Positions 1 through 9,980 of a stretch of 47,623 nucleotides of DNA are shown here, in pieces. Origin of the DNA: Nitratireductor aquibiodomus NL21 = JCM 21793 (lineage in GTDB: Bacteria; Pseudomonadota; Alphaproteobacteria; Rhizobiales; Rhizobiaceae). The number at the start of each line of letters is the position of its first letter. Position 1 is the stretch's first letter. Under the pieces are notes generated by a model, which saw only the letters and a program-made list of their open reading frames with translations, was not told the origin of the DNA and did not search any database. Position numbers and translations under genes: made by a program. Location of the stretch: positions 1 through 47,623 of the forward strand of contig NZ_BAMP01000026.1 in NCBI RefSeq assembly GCF_000615975.1. Direction: 5' to 3'.

Positions 1-140
1 TGGCTGGCCAATGGCGAGCCGCTGCCGGAGGCCTATCGCCGGCGCAGGGCGAACTGGGTGCCCGATGGCGGCGGCGCATCGACCTGACGGTGATCGACGC
101 GGCCGGACGTTCCGCCAGCGTGGATGTTTTTCTGGAATAG
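1..140 (+). pseudogene. pbpC: Penicillin-binding protein 1C, C-terminal fragment (frame broken)
   Basis: This is only the last ~46 codons of a gene entering from the left. Reading from base 1 gives a stretch WLANGEPLP...WVPDGGG that then hits TGA at 85-87. Two frames over, IDLTVIDAAGRSASVDVFLE continues from base 78 to a TAG at 138-140. Joined, they resemble the C-terminal beta-sandwich of periplasmic PbpC (transglycosylase/transpeptidase of peptidoglycan synthesis), which ends in a similar L-T-V-x-D-x-x-G-R-S-x-S-V pattern. The join needs one extra base near 75-77, for example GCC instead of GC before ATC. The stop lies one base from the stop of the convergent sugar kinase. Family assignment is from memory of the motif and the fragment is short, so confidence is moderate. 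Confidence 0.5.
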
Positions 141-141
141 A

Positions 142-1065
142 TCAGGCGGCTTCCGCGAGCGCCTTCAAAACCGTTTCGCGCATGGGCATGGGAGCGACTG
201 CGCCAAAGCCCTGTGTGGAAAGGGCAGCGGCCGCATTGGCGTAGCGCGCGGCCTCGAACGGGTCGCCATGGCGATTGAGCTCGGCGAGGAAATTGCCATC
301 GAACGTGTCGCCCGCACCCGTGGCGTCGACGGCGTTGACCCTGATGCCGGGCACGCGGCGGCGCTCATCCGGCGTGGCGACGAGGCAGCCATCCTTGCCG
401 AGCGTCAGCGCGACGATGCCAGCGCCAAGACCCAGATAATGATCGGCGATGGCGTCCGGGTCGCTGATGCCGACCAGCTGTTCGGCGTCTTCCAGACCGG
501 GAAGCGCGATGTCGGCCTTGCGCATGGCGGCTTCGGTGAGTGCGCGGGCGCGCTCGAGCGGCCACAGCTTCAGGCGCAGATTGGTGTCGAAGGAGACTTT
601 GGTGCCGGCGGCGCGGGCAATGTCTATGGCTTCGAGAACCGCATCGCTTGCATCGGCGCTGATGGCCATGGAGATGCCCGACAGATGCAGAATGTCGGCG
701 TTCTCGATGGCGCTGCGGGGCAAGTCGCGCGGAGCGACGCGGCTCGCCGCCGAACCCTTGCGCAGATAGGAGAAGACATGGCCGTTCTCGCCATGGCTGA
801 CGAAGTAGACACCCGTATGGGCATCCGGGTTGCGCAGGACCTGGCTAGCGTCCACGCCATTGTCTGCCCAGAGCTGCATGAGGCTGTCGCCGAACTCGTC
901 TGCGCCGAGCGCGGTGAAGAACCCGACCGATGCGCCGGCGCGCGCGGCTGCGATGGCGCAGTTGGAGGTGTCGCCGCCGTAGCCGAAGAGATAGCGGCCC
1001 GTGTCGTCCACCTGGTTGAACTCGATCATCGGTTCACCCATGCAGATGATCTTCGGATGGCTCAT
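142..1065 (-). CDS. kdgK: 2-keto-3-deoxygluconate kinase (PfkB family sugar kinase)
   Basis: A 307-residue PfkB/ribokinase-family kinase, predicted to phosphorylate 2-dehydro-3-deoxygluconate to KDPG with ATP, feeding uronate and gluconate catabolism into the Entner-Doudoroff route in the cytoplasm. The N-terminal substrate segment GYGGDTSNCA is at residues 28-37. The family's anion-hole and catalytic motif DATGAGDTFDG is at about 247-257, with the Asp of GAGD as the general base. FDTNLRLKLW at 159-168 is typical of KdgK rather than of fructokinases. ATG at 1065 follows a clear GGAGGAGAA ribosome site. The gene stands alone between a convergent pbpC remnant and a repeat-filled gap. Substrate specificity (KDG rather than another sugar acid) is inferred from the motif style. 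Confidence 0.85.
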   Translation of the reverse strand: MSHPKIICMGEPMIEFNQVDDTGRYLFGYGGDTSNCAIAAARAGASVGFFTALGADEFGDSLMQLWADNGVDASQVLRNPDAHTGVYFVSHGENGHVFSYLRKGSAASRVAPRDLPRSAIENADILHLSGISMAISADASDAVLEAIDIARAAGTKVSFDTNLRLKLWPLERARALTEAAMRKADIALPGLEDAEQLVGISDPDAIADHYLGLGAGIVALTLGKDGCLVATPDERRRVPGIRVNAVDATGAGDTFDGNFLAELNRHGDPFEAARYANAAAALSTQGFGAVAPMPMRETVLKALAEAA

Positions 1066-1186
1066 GACGGTGTTCTCCTCCCCTGACGCTGCGTGCGCTT
1101 CTCTTTAAGCGATTGTGCGCCAATGGTGAATGTCTCTTGGGAGAAGATTTTTCACCATACATGGAGAGCCCGGCCTCAGGACCTGG

Positions 1187-1226
1187 AGCGGTTCATCGTT
1201 TCATGGAAACGCTGCGCCACTCCACC
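1187..1226. repeat. Imperfect palindrome with core GTTTCATGGAAACG (copy 1)
   Basis: The stretch GGAGCGGTTCATCGTTTCATGGAAACGCTGCGCCACTCC is an imperfect inverted repeat centred on CGTTTC-ATG-GAAACG (core 1198-1211). The same 14-base core, preceded by a similar CGGTTC, recurs at 2857-2870. It looks like a second small intergenic palindromic family, distinct from the mosaic element that starts at 1244. Confidence 0.5.
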
Positions 1227-1243
1227 TGACTGCAAAATACTCT

Positions 1244-1347
1244 AGATCGCCGTGCGTCCATCCGGACGCACAAAGGACGATCTAAACCATTGATGGAGCA
1301 TCGGAACAATCGGAAAACCGGATTCCACTTTTCGGTCCGATGCCCTA
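1244..1347. repeat. Mosaic intergenic palindromic element, copy 1
   Basis: Two palindromic modules lie side by side. Module B (1244-1283) has the form AGATCG-ccGTGCGTCC-atcc-GGACGCAC-aaagga-CGATCT. Module A (about 1293-1347) begins GATGGAGCATCGGA, has a central CGGAAAACCGGATTCCACTTTTCGG region, and ends TCCGATGCCCTA. Near-identical copies occur at 47097-47200 (same orientation) and 9981-10085 (opposite orientation), and a decayed copy lies at 3890-3944. The organisation resembles rhizobial RIME/ABC-type intergenic mosaic elements; the formal family name is not verified. The last bases (CTA at 1345-1347) are the stop codon of the adjacent sugar transferase. Confidence 0.8.
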
Positions 1348-2703
1348 GCGGGCGCCGCGACCGAACAGGACGGTGCTGATCGTTGAAAGTATGATGAGCA
1401 CGTCGAGATCGAATGACAGATGCTTGATGTAATAGAGGTCGTAGGAGAGTTTGTTGATCTCTTCCTGGGTTGTGCCCGCATAGCCGGAATTCACCTGTGC
1501 CCAGCCGGTGATGCCGGGCAGCACCATGGTGCGGTGGATGAATTTTGGCTCTTCTGCCTCACTCGCCTGCGCCACATATTCAGCGACGGGGCGTGGTCCC
1601 ACGAGGCTCATTTCTCCGCGCCAGATATTGATGAGCTGGGGAAGCTCATCCAGCCGCAGGCGGCGCAGCACCCGGCATCCCTTTATGATCCGGTCGTCGT
1701 TCGTGCGCGTCGCTCCGCCCTGCCTGCCATGATACATGGTCCGAAACTTGAGCATGTTGAAAGGGCGCCCGCCATAGCCCCGACGGTTTGCACGAAGATC
1801 GCCGGCCCGCCATCGAGGGCCCGGATATAGAGCCAGACTGCAAACCCCAGCGATGGTGATCGGCGCCGTGACGATGACGGCGATGAGATCAAGCGCGCGT
1901 TTCGCTTTGGAATAGTAGATCTGGCTTGGCGTGTAGGCGAGGTGCGAAACGTCGAACGCGCCCACATCCACGCGGCCTTCGCGCAGCTCGAGAAAGTTGA
2001 ACCAGGGGGTAACGTCGACCCCGACCATGTAGGCCTTTGTTAGGAAGGTCGACCAATCCGGGTTGTGGTGTGTTCTGGTGTCGATCAGCAGTCGGTCATA
2101 GGCGCCGATATCCGCTGTCTTGTCGCTGATCACAGCCACATGGCCTGCAAGCCTCGCTGCAACCTGAGCGGCCTGAGGGAAGTCGAGCAGGGCAACGCGG
2201 TCCTCCAGAGACCGGTGAAGCCTCAGATTGGCGACGATCATGGCGATCGTGGCGATCGGGTAGGCCGTCAGAAGAGCCGAGTAGCTCACCGGAATGCGCA
2301 GGCCGGACAGAACCGCGACAGCCACGTTGAAACACACGAAGGTGACGAAGATCGCGATGGAAAACGTGTTGCGCTGCCTGCGAAAGCCAAGCAGGGCCAG
2401 CGCGACGGCGAAGGGCAGCAAGAAAAGCACCGAGCAGACGATTGCCAGATTGTTCCAGTCGCTGCGTGATGCGTTGAGAATGAAAGCGCTGTAGATCATG
2501 CACTGCAAAATGCCGGCGGCCAGAATCTCCGGCAGCATGGGGCGCAGGTTTCGCAGCAGGCGTCGCTGGCGCAGAGATGCACCGTGCTGGAGCACGTCCT
2601 CCAGGTCGGGGCTGGGCTCGGCTGGGCTGCGTTTCAGAACGCGCCTGGCGCTGCGATTGGCGGGGCCGTCATCCTTGCCCGCTGGTTTGGACACGTCGTT
2701 CAA
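1345..2703 (-). CDS. Exopolysaccharide/undecaprenyl-phosphate sugar transferase (contains a scrambled segment)
   Basis: A 452-residue membrane protein of the bacterial sugar-transferase (ExoY/WcaJ, polyprenyl phosphosugar transferase) family. It would load the first sugar phosphate onto undecaprenyl phosphate for exopolysaccharide synthesis. Hydrophobic helices fill about residues 58-160. The catalytic domain follows from about residue 265, with KFRTM, DELPQLINIW, LVGPRP and PGITGWAQVN. Between about 1786 and 1848 the translated frame gives a non-family stretch (VCSLALYPGPRWRAGDLRAN). A neighbouring frame there gives the conserved LYIRALDGGPAIFVQT, directly before RRGYGGRPF. One extra G in the GGGG run at 1845-1848 and one missing C near 1787 explain this, so the reading frame survives with about 21 wrong residues. 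The start is a TTG at 2703 (an in-frame GTG at 2694 is possible). No ATG is available. Confidence 0.85.
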   Translation of the reverse strand: MNDVSKPAGKDDGPANRSARRVLKRSPAEPSPDLEDVLQHGASLRQRRLLRNLRPMLPEILAAGILQCMIYSAFILNASRSDWNNLAIVCSVLFLLPFAVALALLGFRRQRNTFSIAIFVTFVCFNVAVAVLSGLRIPVSYSALLTAYPIATIAMIVANLRLHRSLEDRVALLDFPQAAQVAARLAGHVAVISDKTADIGAYDRLLIDTRTHHNPDWSTFLTKAYMVGVDVTPWFNFLELREGRVDVGAFDVSHLAYTPSQIYYSKAKRALDLIAVIVTAPITIAGVCSLALYPGPRWRAGDLRANRRGYGGRPFNMLKFRTMYHGRQGGATRTNDDRIIKGCRVLRRLRLDELPQLINIWRGEMSLVGPRPVAEYVAQASEAEEPKFIHRTMVLPGITGWAQVNSGYAGTTQEEINKLSYDLYYIKHLSFDLDVLIILSTISTVLFGRGAR

Positions 2704-3002
2704 CGTTGCTTCTCGCCCGCACTTAAGAGCTCATACGACCGCGCTTTGCCATGCAGGAACCGGAAGCGCAATCAACGATTGTTCGCATGTCCACAGACAA
2801 CCCGGATGCAGGCGGTCGGTGTTGCAGCGATTCGACCGACCTTAGACCGGTTCTCTGTTTCATGGAAACGTTCAACTGCACGCCGTTCTGTCCGTCCGAG
2901 CATTTGTGCAACAGTTTGCATGTCGAATTATGACGTTGGCATTTACGATTTTGGTCCGAGGCTCTATCAGGCTGAACCCATCGCTGTTCTGACTGTGTAC
3001 CC
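2704..3002. other. Divergent intergenic region
   Basis: About 300 bases separate the sugar transferase (leftward) from the EamA transporter (rightward), so both promoters should lie here. It contains the second copy of the GTTTCATGGAAACG core (2857-2870). I see no convincing gene, terminator or named operator in it. Confidence 0.4.
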
Positions 3003-3952
3003 ATGCACCGCCAAGCCTATGTCTTTCTCTGCCTGACCACGCTCTTCTGGGGCGGCAATGCCGTGGCCAGCCGGCTGGCTGTCGGCCATGTTTCGCCGAT
3101 GATGCTGACAACGCTTCGCTGGGTCATTGGCTGTGCGCTGCTCGCTGCCTTTGCCTGGCCGCATCTCCGGCGTGACTGGCCGGAGATCCGGCCGAAGCTG
3201 CCGTTACTGGCGGCGCTGGGCACGCTCGGTTTCACCGGGTTCAACGCTGTTTTCTACAGTTCCGCCCAGTTCACCTCGGCCATCAACATCGCCATCGAGC
3301 AGGGTGCGGTGCCGATGGTTATCTTCGTTGCCAATTTTGTCCTGTTTCGCCAGCGCGTGAGTTTTCTGCAGATTGCCGGCTTCGTTCTGTCTCTGGTCGG
3401 CGTAGCGCTGGTTGCCAGCCATGGCGCGTTTTCCCGCCTTCTCGACCTGAATGTGAACTTTGGCGACGCGCTGATGCTTGTCGCCGTCCTGCTCTATGCG
3501 GGTTACACGGTCGGGCTGCGGTTAAAGCCGAATATTCACTGGCTGAGCCTGATGTTCGTGCTCTCGTTCTTTGCGCTTCTGGCGTCCCTGCCGCTGGTGG
3601 CCTGGGAGATCGCGACCGACCGGCTCATCGCCCCCGACTTTCAGGCTGGATGGTGGTGTTCTACGTTGTGCTGTTCCCCTCCATCTTCGCGCAGACGCTT
3701 TATATTCGCGGCAATGAGCTGATTGGCGGTAACCGCGCCGGCCTGTTCATCAATCTGGTGCCGATCTTCGGAACGCTCCTGTCGATCGTCATTCTGCGTG
3801 AAGCCTTCTTCACCTATCACGCCGTCGCGCTGTTCATGGTGCTTGGCGGGATATGGCTGGCAGAGCATGGTGGCCGGAAACTGGCTTCCAGAGCTTCAGG
3901 CCGCAAAGTGGAGCCTGGTTTCGGGAATTCCGACACTCCACCAACAGGATAG
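3003..3952 (+). pseudogene. EamA/DMT-family transporter, split by a one-base frameshift
   Basis: A ten-helix drug/metabolite-transporter (RhaT/EamA) family permease, probably a small-molecule exporter of the inner membrane; the substrate cannot be told. The first frame runs from ATG 3003 (MHRQAYVFLCLTTLFWGGNA, typical EamA N-terminus) through about residue 216. It then turns into non-family sequence after GGATGG at 3648-3653. The second EamA repeat continues in another frame from 3650 (VVFYVVLFPSIFAQTLYIRG...) to a stop at 3950-3952. One added G (GGATGGGTGGTG) restores a continuous protein of about 316 residues, the usual length. The C-terminal ~20 residues are encoded by a decayed intergenic repeat. 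Confidence 0.8.
3890..3944. repeat. Decayed copy of mosaic module A inside the EamA 3' end
   Basis: The sequence AGAGCTTCAGGCCGCAAAGTGGAGCCTGGTTTCGGGAATTCCGACACTCC aligns by eye with module A of the mosaic element as seen at 9994-10042 (GAGCATCGGACCGAAAAGTGGAAACCGG...TTCCGATGCTC). It has scattered substitutions and keeps the same order of blocks. It lies within the coding 3' end, so the C-terminal tail of the transporter (about RASGRKVEPGFGNSDTPPTG) derives from it. Confidence 0.5.
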
Positions 3953-3960
3953 ACATGCAA

Positions 3961-3983
3961 ATGCCGGCGCATGACGCCGGCAT
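3961..3983. terminator. Hairpin between convergent genes
   Basis: ATGCCGGCG-CATGA-CGCCGGCAT forms a perfect 9-bp stem with a 5-base loop, between the ends of the rightward EamA gene and the leftward serA gene. Only short A/T tracts flank it, so it is a plausible bidirectional terminator rather than a textbook one. Confidence 0.5.
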
Positions 3984-4009
3984 TGCAATTCCACAAGACT
4001 GTTTGCCCC

Positions 4010-5608
4010 CTATGCCGCCACGTCGAAGGCCAATGGCTTGGCCGAGAGGATCACGTCGGTTGCGCGCAGCTCGCGCAGGACTTCCGGCGGGAAGGGCGCG
4101 TCGAGGTAAAGCAGGGCGATGGCATCGCCGCCCGGCCTGTTGCGGCCGAGCTGGAAGTTGGCGATGTTGACCTGGTGCTTGGCGCAGATCGAGCCCAGCA
4201 GGCCGATAATGCCCGGCACGTCGTAATTGGTCGTGTAGAGCATGTGCTGGCCGACCTCGGCATCGAGATTGATGCCCTTGATCTGGATGAAGCGCGGCTT
4301 GCCGTCGGAGAACACCGTACCGGCGATGGTGCGCGTCTTCTCGGAGGTCTTCACCGTCAGCTTGATATAGCCATCGAACACGCCCGACTTGTCGCGCTTG
4401 ACCTCCGAAAGAATGATGCCGCGCTCCTTGGCCATGATCGGGGCCGAGACCATGTTGACATCAGCCACCTGCGGGCGGATCAGGCCGGCGAGTGCCGCGC
4501 TGATCAACGCGCGGCGGTTCATCTCGGTGGTGGAGCCGTCGAACAGGATCTCCACTTCCTCGATGGCCTCGTCGGTCACCTGACCGACGAATGCGCCCAG
4601 CACTTCCGCGAGCTTGATGAAGGGTTTGAGGCGCGGGGCTTCCTCGGCGCTGATCGAGGGCATGTTGATCGCATTCGTGACCGCCCCCTTCGTCAGATAG
4701 TCCGCCATCTGCTCCGCCACCTGGATGGCCACGTTCTCCTGGGCCTCGCTGGTGGACGCGCCCAGATGCGGTGTGCAGACCACGTTGGGCATGTTGAAGA
4801 GCGGGTTCTCCGTCGCCGGTTCCGTCTCGAACACGTCGATGCCCGCACCGGCCACCTTGCCGGATTTCAGGCCTTCAACGAGATCGGCCTCGACCACAAG
4901 GCCGCCACGCGCGCAGTTGATGATGCGCACGCCCTTTTTCATCTTCGCGATGGCATCCTTGTCGATCACGCCACGCGTCTTGTCCGTCAGCGGCGTGTGC
5001 AGGGTGATGAAATCGGCGCGTTTGAGCAGCTCGTCGAGTTCGACTTTCTCGACACCCAGTTCCGAGGCACGTTCTGCCGAAAGGAATGGGTCGAAGGCCA
5101 CCACATGCATCTTCAGGCCGATGGCGCGCATCGCGACCACGGAACCGATATTGCCGCAACCGATCACACCCAGCGTCTTGCCGGTGATCTCGACACCCAT
5201 GAAGCGGTTCTTTTCCCACTTGCCGTCATGCGTGGAGGTGTTGGCCTCCGGGATCTGGCGGGCAACCGCAAAAAGCATGGCGATGGCGTGCTCGGCGGTC
5301 GTGATCGAGTTGCCGAATGGCGTGTTCATCACGATGATGCCGCGGCGCGATGCGGCCGGAATGTCGACATTGTCGACGCCGATGCCGGCGCGGCCCACCA
5401 CTTTCAGGTTTGTGGCGTTGTTGATGAGCTTTTCGGTGACCTTGGTCGCCGAGCGGATGGCAAGGCCGTCATATTGGTCGATGACGGAAAGAAGCTTTTC
5501 CTTGTCCTTGCCAAGGTCGGGCAGGTAATCCACCTCGACGCCGCGATCCTTGAAGATCTGGACGGCGGTGGGCGACAGTTTGTCGGATACGAGTACGCGG
5601 GGCGCCAT
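4010..5608 (-). CDS. serA: D-3-phosphoglycerate dehydrogenase
   Basis: A 532-residue cytoplasmic NAD-dependent dehydrogenase that oxidises 3-phosphoglycerate to 3-phosphohydroxypyruvate, the first step of serine synthesis. The order is substrate-binding domain, Rossmann fold (GVIGCGNIGSVVA at about 146-158), the catalytic Arg/Glu/His set (NCARGG, ETEPA, TPHLGAST), an allosteric substrate-binding domain, and a C-terminal ACT domain (YDVPGIIGLLGSI). This is the long, type 1 form, near the usual ~531 residues. ATG at 5608 has AGGAGG five bases upstream and is preferred over an in-frame ATG at 5626. It lies 66 bp downstream of serC in the same direction, and the two should be co-transcribed. Confidence 0.97.
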   Translation of the reverse strand: MAPRVLVSDKLSPTAVQIFKDRGVEVDYLPDLGKDKEKLLSVIDQYDGLAIRSATKVTEKLINNATNLKVVGRAGIGVDNVDIPAASRRGIIVMNTPFGNSITTAEHAIAMLFAVARQIPEANTSTHDGKWEKNRFMGVEITGKTLGVIGCGNIGSVVAMRAIGLKMHVVAFDPFLSAERASELGVEKVELDELLKRADFITLHTPLTDKTRGVIDKDAIAKMKKGVRIINCARGGLVVEADLVEGLKSGKVAGAGIDVFETEPATENPLFNMPNVVCTPHLGASTSEAQENVAIQVAEQMADYLTKGAVTNAINMPSISAEEAPRLKPFIKLAEVLGAFVGQVTDEAIEEVEILFDGSTTEMNRRALISAALAGLIRPQVADVNMVSAPIMAKERGIILSEVKRDKSGVFDGYIKLTVKTSEKTRTIAGTVFSDGKPRFIQIKGINLDAEVGQHMLYTTNYDVPGIIGLLGSICAKHQVNIANFQLGRNRPGGDAIALLYLDAPFPPEVLRELRATDVILSAKPLAFDVAA

Positions 5609-5643
5609 GGCGGCCTCCTGTTTCAATAAAATGAAGTGGGAAG

Positions 5644-5665
5644 GCGGCTCCGGTTCAGGAGCCGC
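5644..5665 (-). promoter_or_regulatory. Intercistronic hairpin serC-serA
   Basis: GCGGCTCC-TGAACC-GGAGCCGC is a perfect 8-bp stem in the 66-base spacer between serC and serA, with no T tract behind it on the transcribed strand. It may set differential stability of the two halves of the mRNA or cause partial termination. The function is inferred only from position. Confidence 0.45.
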
Positions 5666-5674
5666 AGTATCGTG

Positions 5675-6850
5675 TCAGGCTGCGGCCTTGAGGCTCGCCT
5701 TCTGCGACTGGAACGCCCAGTCGAGCCAGGGCATCAGCGCTTCCAGATCGGAGGCTTCCACCGTGGCGCCGGCCCAGATTCGCAGGCCCGAGGGCGCATC
5801 GCGATAGTGACCGATGTCATAGGCGACGCCTGCCTTGGCCAGTGCGGAGACCATGCCTTTGGCAAAGGCAGCCTGCTCGCCCGCATCGAGTGCGGCGATC
5901 TCTGGATCGACGATCGACAGGCACACCGATGTGTTGGAGCGTGTTGCCGGCACTTTCGCCAGATGGTCGAGCCAGGGCGTGCGGCGCACGAATTCGTCGA
6001 TCACGGCGAAGTTCGCATTGGCGCGGGCAACGAGACCGTCGAGGCCGCCAATGGCCTTCGCCCAGTTCAGCGCGTCCAGATAGTCTTCCACGCACAGCAT
6101 GGAGGGCGTGTTGATCGTTTCACCACGGAAGATGCCCTCGATCAGCTTGCCGCCCTTGGTCAGGCGGAAGATCTTGGGTAGCGGCCATGCGGGCGTGTAG
6201 CCTTCCAGCCGTTCCACGGCGCGCGGCGAAAGGATGATGACGCCATGGGCGCCTTCACCGCCAAGCACCTTCTGCCAGGAGAAGGTGACCACATCGAGCT
6301 TGTCGAAGGGCAGGCGCTGCGCGAAAGCCGCCGATGTGGCGTCGCAGATGGTCAGGCCCGCGCGGTTCGCGGGGATGAAATTGCCATCGGGCACGCGCAC
6401 GCCGGAGGTGGTGCCGTTCCAGGTGAACACCACGTCGCGGTCGAAATCGATGGAGTTGAGATCCGGCAGATCGCCATAATCGGCTTCGATGCGGCGAACG
6501 TCATCGAGTTTCAGCTGCTTGACCACGTCGGTGACCCAGCCGGCACCGAAGGATTCCCAGGCAACCATATCGACGCCGCGCTCGCCAAGCAGCGACCAGA
6601 GCGCCATTTCGACGGCGCCGGTGTCGGATGCAGGCACGATGCCGATGCGGTAATCGGCCGGAACCTGCAGAATTTCACGGGTAAGATTGATGGCCTCTGC
6701 CAGTTTCGCCTTGCCGATGGAAGAACGATGCGACCGGCCAAGGGGAGCGTCGGCGAGCGCGTCAAGCGACCAGCCGGGACGTTTTGTGCAGGGACCTGAG
6801 GAAAAATGCGTATTGGCCGGACGGAGGTCCGGCGTGGGGAGTGTGCTCAT
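5675..6850 (-). CDS. serC: Phosphoserine aminotransferase
   Basis: A 391-residue class-V aminotransferase that converts 3-phosphohydroxypyruvate and glutamate to phosphoserine with pyridoxal phosphate, the second step of serine synthesis. The PLP lysine is in [15 protein letters not shown]. The N-terminus [18 protein letters not shown] and the segment [12 protein letters not shown] are typical of the alphaproteobacterial SerC group. ATG at 6850 is chosen because it is preceded by AGGATA and sits just below a structured leader; a longer in-frame start at 6904 would be inside that leader. It is the first gene of the serC-serA operon. Confidence 0.95.
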   Translation of the reverse strand: MSTLPTPDLRPANTHFSSGPCTKRPGWSLDALADAPLGRSHRSSIGKAKLAEAINLTREILQVPADYRIGIVPASDTGAVEMALWSLLGERGVDMVAWESFGAGWVTDVVKQLKLDDVRRIEADYGDLPDLNSIDFDRDVVFTWNGTTSGVRVPDGNFIPANRAGLTICDATSAAFAQRLPFDKLDVVTFSWQKVLGGEGAHGVIILSPRAVERLEGYTPAWPLPKIFRLTKGGKLIEGIFRGETINTPSMLCVEDYLDALNWAKAIGGLDGLVARANANFAVIDEFVRRTPWLDHLAKVPATRSNTSVCLSIVDPEIAALDAGEQAAFAKGMVSALAKAGVAYDIGHYRDAPSGLRIWAGATVEASDLEALMPWLDWAFQSQKASLKAAA

Positions 6851-6858
6851 GATATATC

Positions 6859-6896
6859 CTATCCTTCCAGATAGCACGCCTCTCGGTGGGGAGAGG
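6859..6896 (-). ncRNA. Structured 5' leader resembling the serC RNA motif
   Basis: On the transcribed strand the region just before serC reads CCTCTC-CCCACC-GAGAGG, then CGTG, then CTATC-TGGAAG-GATAG, ending about 8 bases before the ATG. The pair of short hairpins, with sequence ...CUCUCCCC..GAGAGGCGUGCUAUC..., matches what I recall of the alphaproteobacterial serC motif, a conserved element in the leaders of serC-serA operons. The second hairpin contains the purine-rich ribosome site region, which suggests control of translation initiation. The ligand, if any, is unknown. Confidence 0.65.
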
Positions 6897-7088
6897 TGGC
6901 CCACGGACGGAGTTACGCCGATCCGGTTTTTTCGTCAAGTGCGACATGAGTGCCTCTGGAGACGGGAAATCGGGTTCGCAGGACGCGAGATGGTTCCCAC
7001 CGGGCTCCGGAGGCTCTATAGAGGCGTTTCGATTTCTTGAGTCATCCAGCGGGGGACCCGCCGGACGTTGCGCCGGAAGGACGTTTTC

Positions 7089-8387
<1,299 letters not shown>

Positions 8388-8462
8388 TTTCGCGGGCGGA
8401 ACTGTTTTGCGTGTCTGTGGAAATGGCCGCGCGTTCAAGAAGTAAAACAGGTTTGATAAGGC

Positions 8463-9951
8463 ATGGCGGATTTTTCTGCGGTTCTGAAGAAGACGATCGA
8501 GGCGTTGTCGGAAAACACTCCGGCGGCGCGCGAGCGCATCTATCAGAAGGCCCGGACAACGATCGAGAACAAGCTTGCGGGCATGGACCCGGCGCCGTCC
8601 GCTGCGGTGGCTGACCGCCAGCGCAAGCTGCTTGAAGACGCAATCGCCAAGGTCGAGGCCGAATATGCGCCTCCGCCCCAGCCTGAGGAACCAGCACAGG
8701 ATGAACTAGACCAGATCTTTGCCGAACTGGATGTCGATCCGGCGAAGCCGGGTGTTTCCGTTCCTCCCGCCTTCGAGACGCCGGCTCCGACGCCGGAACC
8801 TGCTCCCCCGGCTGCGGAAGCGCAGAAGGAAGCCGAGGCTGCGTCAGAAGGGAGCGAAACGGACCATGCCGTGCGCTCCGAAGCGCCGATCTCGTCTTCA
8901 GGTGAGGATGTCGCCCTGGAGACACCTCCGCCGCCGCCGCGCGCCAGGCCGCGCAAGGGTGGAGCTTCCGGGCTGGTCGCCGGGCTGGGTGCTGCTCCTC
9001 GTGGCCGCCATTGCCGCCGGCGCCTGGTTCTACAGGGACGATCTCGCCAGGCTCGCTGATTTCGAGGGTGATGGGCAGACGGTTGCGGAGAGCGGTGAGA
9101 GCGGCTCGGAGGCAGGAGAAGGCGCACCGGCGGATACTCAGGGAACCGAGCAGGCTGCAGCCGAGAGCGGTGGTGCTGAGACCAGTCCGCCAGCCGAGCC
9201 GGCGCCGGTTCGTAAATTTACCCAGCGGCTGCTCGAAGATGGACGCGAGGTCGATGAGGGCCCAGCCGGTGGAGAACCCGGTCTTGGCGAAGGCACGTCC
9301 GTGGCACAGGCAACGGTGCAGGGCGATGAAACAGCGGTGCAACCGGCACCGGTTCAGAACGGTCAGCCGGAGAGCCCGGGCGCCGGCGAAGCGCTGCCCG
9401 TGGGCCAGAAGGCGATCTTCTATGAAGAGCGCACGAGCGTTTCGCAGGGGTCCGCGGATCTCGGCGCGGTCGTCTGGTCCGTGGTGCAGGAATCGCCCGG
9501 CAACGATCTTCCACCCGAGCCGGCCATTCGGGCCGATGCAACGATCCCCGAGAAAAATCTGCAGCTCAAGATGACGATCCGGCGCAATGCCGACGAGTCT
9601 CTGCCGGCCAGCCATATTCTCGAGATCATCTTCCTCACACCGGACGATTTCGACGGCGGTGGTATCGACAATGTCCTGCGTGTGTCCCTGAAGCGGTCCG
9701 AGCAGGATACGGGCAATCCGCTGCTTGGCATCCCGGCCAAGATCGCCGACGGCTTCTTCCTCGTTGCGCTCAGCGACAGCACTGCCGATGCCGAGACCAA
9801 TATGCTCCTTCTGCGCCGCCAGAGCTGGATCGACATACCCGTGGTCTACAAGTCGGGACGCCGTGCGCTTATCACGATTGAGAAGGGCATTCCCGGTGAG
9901 AAGGTTTTCACCGATGTGCTCAACGCCTGGCAGAATGCGACGAGCGGCTGA
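8463..9951 (+). pseudogene. Large membrane-anchored Pro/Ala/Glu-rich protein of unknown function, frame broken
   Basis: The first frame starts at ATG 8463 (MADFSAVLKKTIEALSENTP) with a helical N-terminal domain, then a long proline/alanine/glutamate-rich linker (about residues 70-165). It then degenerates. The neighbouring frame takes over at GWSPGWVLLLVAAIAAGAWFYRDDL, a clear single transmembrane helix. That frame continues through another acidic low-complexity linker into a ~170-residue folded C-terminal domain (from about YEERTSVSQGSADLGAVVW) ending at 9951. Removing one G from GGG at 8957-8959 joins them (...RPRKVELPGWSPGW...) into about 495 residues. The layout is a cytoplasmic N-domain, one membrane pass and a periplasmic C-domain. 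I do not recognise the family. It follows purA by 75 bases. Confidence 0.65.
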
Positions 9952-9980
9952 CGGGACGGTGGCTTTCCCGCAAGTTGCTT

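Noticed and set aside
3971-5629. A 552-codon plus-strand frame opposite serA
   Set aside because: It is a shadow of serA; serA has all catalytic motifs and a good ribosome site.
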